64,000 nucleotides of DNA, taken from positions 4,464,001 to 4,528,000 of the forward strand of contig NZ_CP149940.1 in the NCBI RefSeq assembly GCF_037948395.1. Reading direction: 5' to 3'. Shown here in pieces: positions 17,288-23,843 of this stretch. Source of the stretch: Serratia nevei (lineage in GTDB: Bacteria; Pseudomonadota; Gammaproteobacteria; Enterobacterales; Enterobacteriaceae). Every line of letters begins with the position of its first letter. Within the stretch, counting starts at the first letter, position 1. The notes beneath the pieces were generated by a model, which saw nothing but the letters and a program-made list of their open reading frames with translations, had not been told where the DNA came from and made no database searches. Both the position numbers and the translations under genes were made by a program.

Positions 17288-17352
17288 CGATAAATCCTCC
17301 ATAAAATGCCGAGGGATTTATCCCCATAACGGGTGTTAATCCCCGTCAGGGT
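17288..17352 (-). promoter_or_regulatory. Attenuator-like RNA leader 2
   Basis: On the minus strand CCCTGACGGGG opens the element, and ACGGG/CCCGT and GGGAT/ATCCC hairpins follow. GATAAATCC is perfectly complementary to GGATTTATC around the ribosome site of ATG 17287. It is nearly the same design as leader 3 but without the long T-run. Confidence 0.7.
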
Positions 17353-17375
17353 ATTAAGTGGGTAAACCGACCGCT

Positions 17376-17714
17376 CTAAAAGCGGTAACGCAGTCTGGCC
17401 AAATGCTCAGCATGTTGGCTGGCGAGTCGGTAAGCTTTTCTGCGCTCGGTATGCTTGCAAGACAGCACAACGTGGGTGCTTGCGTAAGTATATTCGCCTT
17501 TGTACCAACCTTTGCGCAGCGTCAGTAACGCGCTGACCGAACCATCATCACTGCAGATAACATGCGCGCGAACGGCAAAATTACCTGCTGCATTGACGTA
17601 CCAGTCAGTAAAACGCGGCGGCGCCATGCGAAAAGGTATTCGCTGGACAGCCGATTTGACACGGTGCAGGGTTGAGAAGAAATCAGGAACAACTGAAGAA
17701 GTAAAAACAGACAT
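17376..17714 (-). CDS. Hypothetical ICE accessory protein (112 aa), first gene of operon
   Basis: A basic protein starting MSVFTSSVVPDFFSTLHRVKSAVQRIPFRMAPPRF and ending HLARLRYRF. The middle (FAVRAHVICSDDGSVSALLTLRKGWYKGEY) looks like a small beta-sheet domain. I recognise no family. It is the promoter-proximal gene of the accessory operon, with GGAG 7 bp before ATG 17714, just after leader 1 and downstream of the six-hairpin RNA element. Confidence 0.62.
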   Translation of the reverse strand: MSVFTSSVVPDFFSTLHRVKSAVQRIPFRMAPPRFTDWYVNAAGNFAVRAHVICSDDGSVSALLTLRKGWYKGEYTYASTHVVLSCKHTERRKAYRLASQHAEHLARLRYRF

Positions 17715-17773
17715 GGTGTTTCTCCTGTAAAAAAGGGAACACCGCTCCCAGGGGAAAGGTGTTTCCCCGGGGG
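17715..17773 (-). promoter_or_regulatory. Attenuator-like RNA leader 1
   Basis: On the minus strand GGGAAACACC (17767-17758) pairs with GGTGTTCCC (17743-17735), followed by six Ts (17734-17729): an intrinsic terminator before the gene. GGTGTT can instead pair with AACACC (17720-17715) between the ribosome site and ATG 17714. The terminator and SD-hiding folds are mutually exclusive. Confidence 0.75.
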
Positions 17774-17820
17774 ATCAGATTGCAGCAACCGCAGTCGTTA
17801 TGACATCGGTCAATACCTTC

Positions 17821-18012
17821 ATCACCGTTAAGTGATCCCTGTTCTCAAAGGTTAAACAGGGTTACCGCCACTGGGGCTTCCTCTTTCAGGCTACGAGGAT
17901 ATTCGCAGTCGCCCGAAGGCGTTTCTCACAGACCGCTGAAACTTTGGTTGGCACTCACCCGAAGGCGCTTCTCACAGAGTGCTGAAGCATTGGCTGGTTG
18001 TCCGAAGACAAC
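17821..18012 (-). ncRNA. Six-hairpin structured RNA element, copy 1
   Basis: A ~190-nt element that aligns hairpin by hairpin with a second copy at 19849-20037. In minus-strand order it holds a GTTGTC-TTCG-GACAAC hairpin, two hairpins with inner CGCC-TTCG-GGCG type loops, a TCCTC/GAGGA hairpin, a CCCTGTT/AACAGGG stem and an ATCAC/GTGAT hairpin. Pairs change together between the copies. Mismatches on the plus strand become G-U pairs on the minus strand, so minus is the likely RNA strand. It leads into leader 1 and may be the 5' leader of the accessory operon. No protein frame fits it. Confidence 0.7.
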
Positions 18013-18032
18013 GAGTAAGCATGTTTATTTTC

Positions 18033-18055
18033 CGAGCAAATCGCTGATCTGTCAA
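18033..18055 (-). promoter_or_regulatory. Candidate promoter of RNA element copy 1 / accessory operon
   Basis: TTGACA on the minus strand at 18055-18050, with a weak GAAAAT 17 bp downstream. It lies 37 bp before the first hairpin. Copy 2 has TTGACG 38 bp before its first hairpin, so the box is kept at the same spacing. Confidence 0.5.
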
Positions 18056-18135
18056 GAGGCCATGCGCACCTGTTTTTGGAATAATATTTCCTGATATCCT
18101 AATAACGTAACGTCTCAGTACCATTATGATTTTGA

Positions 18136-18162
18136 GGTCGCAGCCCTGTGAGAGCTGCGACC
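18136..18162. terminator. Hairpin after the second recombinase gene
   Basis: A perfect 9-bp stem GGTCGCAGC/GCTGCGACC with a 9-nt loop, about 85 bp beyond the recombinase stop. It has no clear T-tract. It probably separates the recombinase transcript from the RNA element promoter. Confidence 0.45.
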
Positions 18163-18247
18163 GTTATGTACGAACCATCATATTCACGTATACAGTTGAG
18201 AAAATTTTAAATTAATAAAACTACGCGCACTTAAAGAAATTAATCCG

Positions 18248-19147
18248 TTACTCCACATCACCTTTGAAATAGACTTGCTTAATATAACGACCTCGGCCAT
18301 CCCCATGTCCCAAATCCATCGATACCAATGCCTCCGCTTCTACACGACTCATTCCATTTTTAACATGATGAGTCACCGCATCGCGTGAATAAGCGTATCG
18401 CAAACTATGGGGAGCATCTTTCCCTGTCATTCCTGCTTCACGAACAATATTTCGATAACGTTCTATTGCTGTATGCAATGAAGGTTTATCAATCAATTTT
18501 CCATTGTGGTCATCACAATGCTTTATTGCAGCATCTAAAATAGATAAAACCTTCTCACGATTAAAAATAGTTGTATCGCGAGGGCGACCTCCTTTCGTAC
18601 CAAAAATAACTCGTACACGCTCGTCGCCATTAATTAAAGCCTGCCGCCATGTTTTTAATGACTTTGCTGACTGAACAGTTTCTTCCGTTCGCAAACCTAC
18701 ATAGCGAGACAACTGAACACCCAATGCTACCCCTGCATCTTTTTTTAAGACGTGATTTATGACAGCAGTTAACTTCTCATCCGAAATAGGAGCTTTTGCT
18801 CCATCACGGTTAGCACCTGAAATCCCTAAAGCCTGGTTGCTCAATTTCTCATGGTTGGGATCGGCCAGTTTATTTCGCCCAGCAGCGGACATGATTGAAC
18901 GCACGGCTGCCATCTCGTTTTGCAATGTGCGAAGCGATATATTCTCAGCCTGCCGGCTACGAATGTACTTTTCGATATGGGTCGTTTTAATGTGTTTTAC
19001 ATCCCTGATTTGAATATTCAACTTTGCCAGACGTTCAGAAAAACGGTCTGCAATTCTGGAACGGTCAGCAACGGTTTTAAAACTCCCTCGTCCCTGACGA
19101 GCTAGCGTGACAAGTTGTTTTCCCAGCTGTTTACCGAATCTGGACAT
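18248..19147 (-). CDS. Second tyrosine recombinase (integrase-domain protein)
   Basis: A 299-residue recombinase unlike the first, of the Phage_int_SAM_2/Integrase_1 type. An N-terminal SAM-like domain (ERLAKLNIQIRDVKHIKTTHIEKYI) precedes the catalytic domain. Visible are Arg in SRYVGLRTEE, the HSLR motif in APHSLRYAYSR, LGHG and a terminal Tyr (GRGRYIKQVY). It has GGAGG 7 bp before ATG 19147; a longer frame to 19171 is less likely. It sits alone between two copies of the same structured RNA element. Such enzymes in ICEs may resolve dimers or invert segments; no target repeats were identified. Confidence 0.85.
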   Translation of the reverse strand: MSRFGKQLGKQLVTLARQGRGSFKTVADRSRIADRFSERLAKLNIQIRDVKHIKTTHIEKYIRSRQAENISLRTLQNEMAAVRSIMSAAGRNKLADPNHEKLSNQALGISGANRDGAKAPISDEKLTAVINHVLKKDAGVALGVQLSRYVGLRTEETVQSAKSLKTWRQALINGDERVRVIFGTKGGRPRDTTIFNREKVLSILDAAIKHCDDHNGKLIDKPSLHTAIERYRNIVREAGMTGKDAPHSLRYAYSRDAVTHHVKNGMSRVEAEALVSMDLGHGDGRGRYIKQVYFKGDVE

Positions 19148-19848
19148 CTTAATACCTCCAATGGGATACACGTCCTTCTGCTTTTAAAGAAGCAGACGGA
19201 TCTGTACCTCAGTAATTTCAACCCCGACGACACGGTTGCTTTTGCGCTTCCTGCGTCTCGACTGGTATCTGTGCATCGGGGCGGCGAAATGTTGAGTTCT
19301 TGCGAGGCACCCCAGATCTCTGATCTGTTTGCTGCTTATGCAGAGCTGACTTTCGTCAAGCTGCCTCCAACACTACTGTTCGTAGTGTCGCCATCGATAC
19401 CGAGTCGATTTCCTCCTTTTTAGATAGTGAAACGTTCAAAACGGATTTCCCGTCGTAATTACGTTGAAGTGAATGAGTGTTTAAGACCGTACTGACACGG
19501 ACTACATGTTGGTCAGATGGTAGTAAAACGTTGAAAGCCACGTCGTGCGTGGTTTGAGACGTTATGCGCTACGCGCGTCACTTGGTAGTGTCTTCGCCAC
19601 TTCACAAGTGACGCGCGCTCCTCTGCTCCTAATGAGACTCACGTAAGCGGCCAAATGTACCCAATGGCCTTATACGTGCGTTCAAAAGTCGCGTCGTCGG
19701 CAACACGTCATAAAATATAAAATAATCAAAGCGTTGAAGCATAGAACATCGCCGTGGCGTACTCTAGCGCTGCAAAACGTAATGCATACGTTATTGGTGA
19801 AAGGAACCGTACCAGGACTGGCGCGGTTGAGTCGTTAATGAACCTTCA
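19148..19848. other. Gene-free region rich in inverted repeats
   Basis: About 700 bp without a supported gene but with strong palindromes. GCGCGTCACTTG at 19573-19584 pairs perfectly with 19605-19616 around an inner AGTG/CACT hairpin. CACGTA..GGCCA at 19640-19653 pairs with TGGCC..TACGTG at 19665-19678. The region may be a 3' extension of RNA copy 2, a recombinase site or an origin-like site. The sequence alone cannot decide. Confidence 0.5.
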
Positions 19849-20037
19849 TCACTATCGTGATCTCCGTTCTCAAAGGGTAAACGGAGGTACCGCCACATGG
19901 GCATCCTCTTCCAGGCTACGAGGATATTGTGACCACCCGAAGGCGTTTCTCACAGGTCACATGAAACATTGGATGTCACTCACCCGAAGGCGCCTCTCAC
20001 AGAGCGCTGAGACATTGGATGGTCGTCCGAAGACGAC
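19849..20037 (-). ncRNA. Six-hairpin structured RNA element, copy 2
   Basis: The second copy of the element at 17821-18012, with the same hairpin order and loops but many base changes. The end hairpin is GTCGTC-TTCG-GACGAC, against GTTGTC/GACAAC in copy 1. The stem CTCCGTT/AACGGAG replaces CCCTGTT/AACAGGG, and GTGACC/GGTCAC replaces GCAGTC/GACCGC. These double changes keep pairing and point to selection on RNA structure. It reads leftward toward the recombinase gene, from a divergent promoter region shared with the ribbon-helix-helix gene. Confidence 0.7.
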
Positions 20038-20057
20038 GATACAACTCGAGTAGGGTA

Positions 20058-20081
20058 AGCGATCCTATCAAATCCCGTCAA
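20058..20081 (-). promoter_or_regulatory. Candidate promoter of RNA element copy 2
   Basis: TTGACG on the minus strand at 20081-20076, 38 bp before the first hairpin, nearly the same distance as TTGACA in copy 1. The -10 is weak (TACCCT at about 18 bp spacing). It lies back to back with the promoter of the ribbon-helix-helix gene. Confidence 0.4.
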
Positions 20082-20085
20082 TCAC

Positions 20086-20114
20086 TTGACTTGATTTCGT
20101 TCGCTGACTACAGT
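20086..20114 (+). promoter_or_regulatory. Sigma70 promoter of the ribbon-helix-helix gene
   Basis: TTGACT at 20086-20091 and TACAGT at 20109-20114, with an ideal 17-bp spacer. It is followed by AAGGA and ATG 20159. Confidence 0.65.
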
Positions 20115-20143
20115 GTATTACACTACACAAAATTGCATTACAC
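20113..20143. promoter_or_regulatory. Likely operator for the ribbon-helix-helix regulator
   Basis: The palindrome GTGTATTACAC (20113-20123) overlaps the -10 edge and start region of the promoter. A second ATTACAC (20137-20143) lies exactly 20 bp, two helical turns, from the first. This is the layout expected for cooperative autorepression by an Arc-type dimer. Confidence 0.55.
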
Positions 20144-20158
20144 AAAAAAGGAAATAAC

Positions 20159-21226
20159 ATGAAAGTACCTTCATCCTTTCGTTTCCCTGAACGATTAATG
20201 AATAGTTTAAAGGCTCGTGCAGAGTCACGAAATAAATCGCTGACTGAACATGTTCAGACTGTCCTGGAAGCAAGCCTGGACAACGAAGACTTTGAGAAGA
20301 AACATTACTTTGAGCTTATGGAGAATCCAGATAAAAGCATTTCCGACATTTACATAAAACTCTTCAGCACAATAAACACTCAGACAACGCGCTTAAGCCT
20401 GTCTGAGCTAAAGTTCATTATACACCACTGCCATCAGGCCTATCTCTTTCACAGCCATGCTGTTAGCAATGATTACATCAAGGTAATTATCGATATATCA
20501 TTAGACCTAGTTACTGTTTCAGTACGTGAAAATATTGCCTTTGATAAACATTATGTCTACCGTTGTTTTGACCTATCAGATGAAAACCTGGATGAAACTA
20601 TCAGCAGTATGAGATCAGTTATTAATAAATGCATCGATGGCACCTACGCCGAATATTTAACCCGCCCATTGGAAAGTGGAGCATTTAACTTTGCGCAGTA
20701 CCCAAAAGAAACTATAGATTTAATATTTACCAAAGCAAGATTGCAAAAACTATTCCCTCTTGTTACACGCGGAATCATTCAAAAAAACAAAGATAAATGG
20801 AGAATAAAAGAACTTTCTCAAAACATCCCTTCGCATAGAGTGGATTTTTGCGTCGATGATTTGAATTTTTCTATAGTTTGCCATGGCAGCGAACTAAGAT
20901 ATGATGACCCTGCATCCGTTTTCTTTGTTATCGAAGGAAAGCACTTTATCAAGCCATATTCATTAAAGCCCCTACTTGCGATCATTCGCTTAGTAAATCG
21001 GGACGAACTAGACGATTTTTCCAGAACGTATAATGACTCTGATAAAGTAACTATCTGGCCACCGCACTCCACTAATAATAACGGAACGATAGACATAGAT
21101 TCACTCAGATTAATATACACATCAGAGCTCTACAATGAATTTAAAGAGAAGTTCCTGAAGGCTATCGGGGACGAAAAAATGTCAGTTATACTTAACGCAA
21201 TGAAGATAATGCATGGGGATATTTGA
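20159..21226 (+). CDS. Arc-like ribbon-helix-helix regulator with large C-terminal domain
   Basis: A 355-residue protein. The first ~45 residues (SSFRFPERLMNSLKARAESRNKSLTEHVQTVLEASL) match the Arc/MetJ ribbon-helix-helix DNA-binding fold: a short basic strand followed by two helices. The remaining ~300 residues are unrecognised, with no membrane span, and may bind a ligand or partner. Codon use is AT-richer than the flanking transfer genes. AAGGA lies 9 bp before ATG 20159. The promoter palindrome suggests autoregulation, and its position lets the protein also act on the divergent RNA copy 2; both points are inferred. Confidence 0.72.
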   Translation: MKVPSSFRFPERLMNSLKARAESRNKSLTEHVQTVLEASLDNEDFEKKHYFELMENPDKSISDIYIKLFSTINTQTTRLSLSELKFIIHHCHQAYLFHSHAVSNDYIKVIIDISLDLVTVSVRENIAFDKHYVYRCFDLSDENLDETISSMRSVINKCIDGTYAEYLTRPLESGAFNFAQYPKETIDLIFTKARLQKLFPLVTRGIIQKNKDKWRIKELSQNIPSHRVDFCVDDLNFSIVCHGSELRYDDPASVFFVIEGKHFIKPYSLKPLLAIIRLVNRDELDDFSRTYNDSDKVTIWPPHSTNNNGTIDIDSLRLIYTSELYNEFKEKFLKAIGDEKMSVILNAMKIMHGDI

Positions 21227-21473
21227 CCTTGCTTGCCTATTTGGGGGGGGCTACCAGTGCCTTTACCTTTATTGGGTATTCACCACCTTACTTTGAAGAT
21301 GTAAACCTATTTTGTTGTTCCACCTGCTGATAAAGCTCTCCAGTCTGGGCAGGATCATGTAGCATCTCCGAGCACAAAAAAGCTTGTTTGCTTGCGGTCT
21401 GAGGACCGAGTGAATAGCAATTGGTTATTATTCAGGCTATGATGAGGTCAGACTATCACCTGGCTAAGGAGTG

Positions 21474-21881
21474 ATGATGAACGAAACAAGACAGCACCAC
21501 GCCTATCAGCGTGGAGTACGCATGGCAAGCCTGTGGAAGCGTCTTAAAGGTACGATTTTGAGATGGGATGCGTTCTTTGTGTCAAAGGCTCGTAAATACA
21601 GCCGACCTGCTTGGATCGCCCATATTCCGATGATTATCCTTGCAATTAGCATTCTAGCGACGTTGGTGTTCGGAGGGATGATCATTGCCAGTTCGGTCGT
21701 ACTCATTGGAGCATTACTTCTTCTCGTTAGTGAAGCATTTTCACCAAAAGAGGAAGCAAACCTAGCTGAAGATGCAACGACGTTAAAGACGTCATACAAA
21801 TCGCCATGTGAATATAGAGCTGATGGTGAGTTTGGACCAGGCTGGTACGCCGGTAATTACAAAGTTAGCGATGATTACTGA
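21474..21881 (+). CDS. DUF3742-like small inner-membrane ICE protein
   Basis: A ~135-residue protein with a basic N-terminus and two adjacent membrane segments (HIPMIILAISILATLVFGGMIIASSVVLIGALLLLV). The tail EYRADGEFGPGWYAGNYKVSDDY is like the Gly/Tyr-rich end of DUF3742. DUF3742 proteins commonly sit beside TraG in MPF-G ICEs, as here, convergent to the TraG-N gene. The function is unknown. The start is uncertain among three in-frame codons (GTG 21471, ATG 21474, ATG 21477), with AAGGA just upstream. Confidence 0.6.
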   Translation: MMNETRQHHAYQRGVRMASLWKRLKGTILRWDAFFVSKARKYSRPAWIAHIPMIILAISILATLVFGGMIIASSVVLIGALLLLVSEAFSPKEEANLAEDATTLKTSYKSPCEYRADGEFGPGWYAGNYKVSDDY

Positions 21882-21920
21882 AGTTTCAGCAATCATCGCA
21901 CTTTGGCTATTTAGAACAGC

Positions 21921-23459
21921 CTATTTGCCAGCGAGATTGCCAGCCCCCTTACTAGCTATCGTGTCCGCCACAGCACCGCCAACTTTTCCTCCAGCAGCCT
22001 TACTATCTGCTGCACCGTTTGCCAGAGCCATACCTAGTGAATGACCGACACTCACCCCTGCCCATGAAAGAGCACCCAACCACATAGCTGGTAATACGAT
22101 AAACATACAGCCCATCACCAGGTTCATAATCAGGTCATCTGCACTATTCTGGAACCCGGCTACATTCCAGCGGCTGTGCGAGTCCGAACTGTACAATGCC
22201 TCCAGTAACCAGCTGTCCAGCCAGCGCGCCAGTTCCCACCAGAACGTCAGGAAGTTCAGCGCAAACACCACGAACGTCACGGTTATCACCGTCTTGTACT
22301 CGTAGGCCGCAAATGCCAGGATAAGTGGCACCATGATATAGACCGCCATCAGCAGTACCGCCTGCACCATCGGCAACGCCTGACGCATGGCATCAAATGC
22401 CGGATATGCCGCCAGGCTCCCCAGCGCGGTTCCGCCCAGTGACGCGAGCCGGTTAACCGAGTTGTCCAGGGTGAAATCTGCATTGCCGCCGTAACCGGCA
22501 TAAGCGCGTCCGCCCTGGGAGACCGTCAGGTTATCCGGGCTGACCAGGCGACGCACCACAGCCTCCTTATAATCTGCATCCGGTTGCCCCATCATCTTCA
22601 GCGCGGCAGACATCCGCAGCATGACGCCCGGGTCAACCTGTTTCACCACGCGGGCTTCCAGCCCCGTTTCGCCGGCTGACCACCACTCGCTGCAGGTCGG
22701 GTATCCGCCTCTCCCGGTGTTTGGCCGACCGCTGTCCCGCCCCTCATTCCAGGGGAAGCTGGCGCGCGGCGTTTTGGACTGCAGGTTGTTGTAGTACCCA
22801 CCGTTCAGGAAAGTTTTCGACCCCAGCCACTCGATATCACGTAACGTGGCCTTGTCGGTTGTTTGTCCCTGGTCGCGGTTCTGCCAGGTATACAGCGCCA
22901 GCGCGTAGCAATCGTTGGTGAAGTCCTGCAGCTCCTTCGCAAGCCCCGGGTTATTGACCCGGCTGTGCTGAACCTCAAAACGCACCTGCCGCAGGTCCGG
23001 TCGACACGGGATCGTGGCCACGGCCGCCGACGTGATGCCTTTTGAGAGTTTATGCACCACCAACCACCACACCGGCACCTTCGCCGTCTGGCCGTTCATA
23101 CTCGACATGATGTTGGCGTAGCCCGTTTCATCCGGCTTTTTCGGTGTCCAGGTACCACAGGTCGCCGCCCGGCTGCTGTCATACTTGATGGTGTCGAGGC
23201 TGACATTCATCAGCGGCAGACAGCAGGCCAGCATCACAAAGAATGCCCCGTAGAGCAGGTTTTCGATGCGTGGCAAAGACAGCATCCCTTTGTTGCCCTC
23301 ATCCTCCCCTTCCTCTCGCACCTTAAGCCAGATGGCTGCCACCTTGAACAGCAACGGCAGTACAAACAGCCCCGTACTGACCAGTAACTCCCACAGGCCA
23401 TTGTTAATCAGCCAGCCGAGCAGCGTCAGGAAATACTCCAGATAGCTGTTGGTCATCAT
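21921..23459 (-). CDS. TraG N-terminal-domain conjugal transfer membrane protein
   Basis: A 512-residue inner-membrane protein of the ICE-type TraG_N family. It has N-terminal membrane segments (WELLVSTGLFVLPLLFKVAAIWL, LLYGAFFVMLACCLPLM), a large periplasmic domain with conserved Cys, Trp and Tyr, then C-terminal membrane segments (VLLMAVYIMVPLILAFAAYEY, MNLVMGCMFIVLPAMWLGALSWAG). Family members take part in mating-pair formation or stabilisation. It is last of five co-oriented genes (26749 to 21921), with its start overlapping the upstream stop. It appears full length. Confidence 0.88.
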   Translation of the reverse strand: MMTNSYLEYFLTLLGWLINNGLWELLVSTGLFVLPLLFKVAAIWLKVREEGEDEGNKGMLSLPRIENLLYGAFFVMLACCLPLMNVSLDTIKYDSSRAATCGTWTPKKPDETGYANIMSSMNGQTAKVPVWWLVVHKLSKGITSAAVATIPCRPDLRQVRFEVQHSRVNNPGLAKELQDFTNDCYALALYTWQNRDQGQTTDKATLRDIEWLGSKTFLNGGYYNNLQSKTPRASFPWNEGRDSGRPNTGRGGYPTCSEWWSAGETGLEARVVKQVDPGVMLRMSAALKMMGQPDADYKEAVVRRLVSPDNLTVSQGGRAYAGYGGNADFTLDNSVNRLASLGGTALGSLAAYPAFDAMRQALPMVQAVLLMAVYIMVPLILAFAAYEYKTVITVTFVVFALNFLTFWWELARWLDSWLLEALYSSDSHSRWNVAGFQNSADDLIMNLVMGCMFIVLPAMWLGALSWAGVSVGHSLGMALANGAADSKAAGGKVGGAVADTIASKGAGNLAGK

Positions 23460-23827
23460 AACGACAGCCCTCCACCAAAGAGACTGTATTCACAGGCCAG
23501 GGCAAATACCGCGCAAGCTATGGCCATGCGCTTGAGAGGTTGCCGGTATTCCGGTTTGCAGCCCGGCGCATGCCAGATTTTCCAGAATCCCCAGGCCAAC
23601 GCGGCGTATAGCGCCAGGCGCCAGCTCAGCCAGCCATAACGGGTGCTGTGCACCCAGTCACGCAGCGCGGCACTCTCTCCCGGGTGATTGACACCCCAGT
23701 GAGCCATGCCCAGCGCGACAATCATCGCTATCACCAACATGCCCAACATCTGCAGAACACGCTTAGCCCGCAGACCGAATCGGCGCCCCCTGGCGGGCGT
23801 CACCGCTTTTTTCTCTGTTCCGGTCAT
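23456..23827 (-). CDS. Small inner-membrane ICE transfer protein
   Basis: A 123-residue protein with about three hydrophobic stretches (LQMLGMLVIAMIVALGMAHW, LALYAALAWGFWKIW, RMAIACAVFALACEYSLF). It fits the small membrane protein usually found between the PFL_4711-family gene and TraG in this ICE class. ATG 23827 has GAGGA 8 bp upstream, and the longer frame to 23899 overlaps the upstream gene. Its stop overlaps the TraG-N start. Its role in the transfer apparatus is inferred from position only. Confidence 0.72.
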   Translation of the reverse strand: MTGTEKKAVTPARGRRFGLRAKRVLQMLGMLVIAMIVALGMAHWGVNHPGESAALRDWVHSTRYGWLSWRLALYAALAWGFWKIWHAPGCKPEYRQPLKRMAIACAVFALACEYSLFGGGLSL

Positions 23828-23843
23828 TGATTCATCCTCACGA

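Noticed and set aside
17900..20040. CRISPR-like recurrence of CACCCGAAGGCG..TCTCACAG four times
   Set aside because: Spacing is not regular, copies sit inside stems, and no spacers or cas genes are present; they are hairpin loops of the duplicated RNA element.
21241..21250. G8 run after the ribbon-helix-helix gene as a third phase-variable tract
   Set aside because: It lies after the stop codon in non-coding DNA, so length change would not alter a protein.
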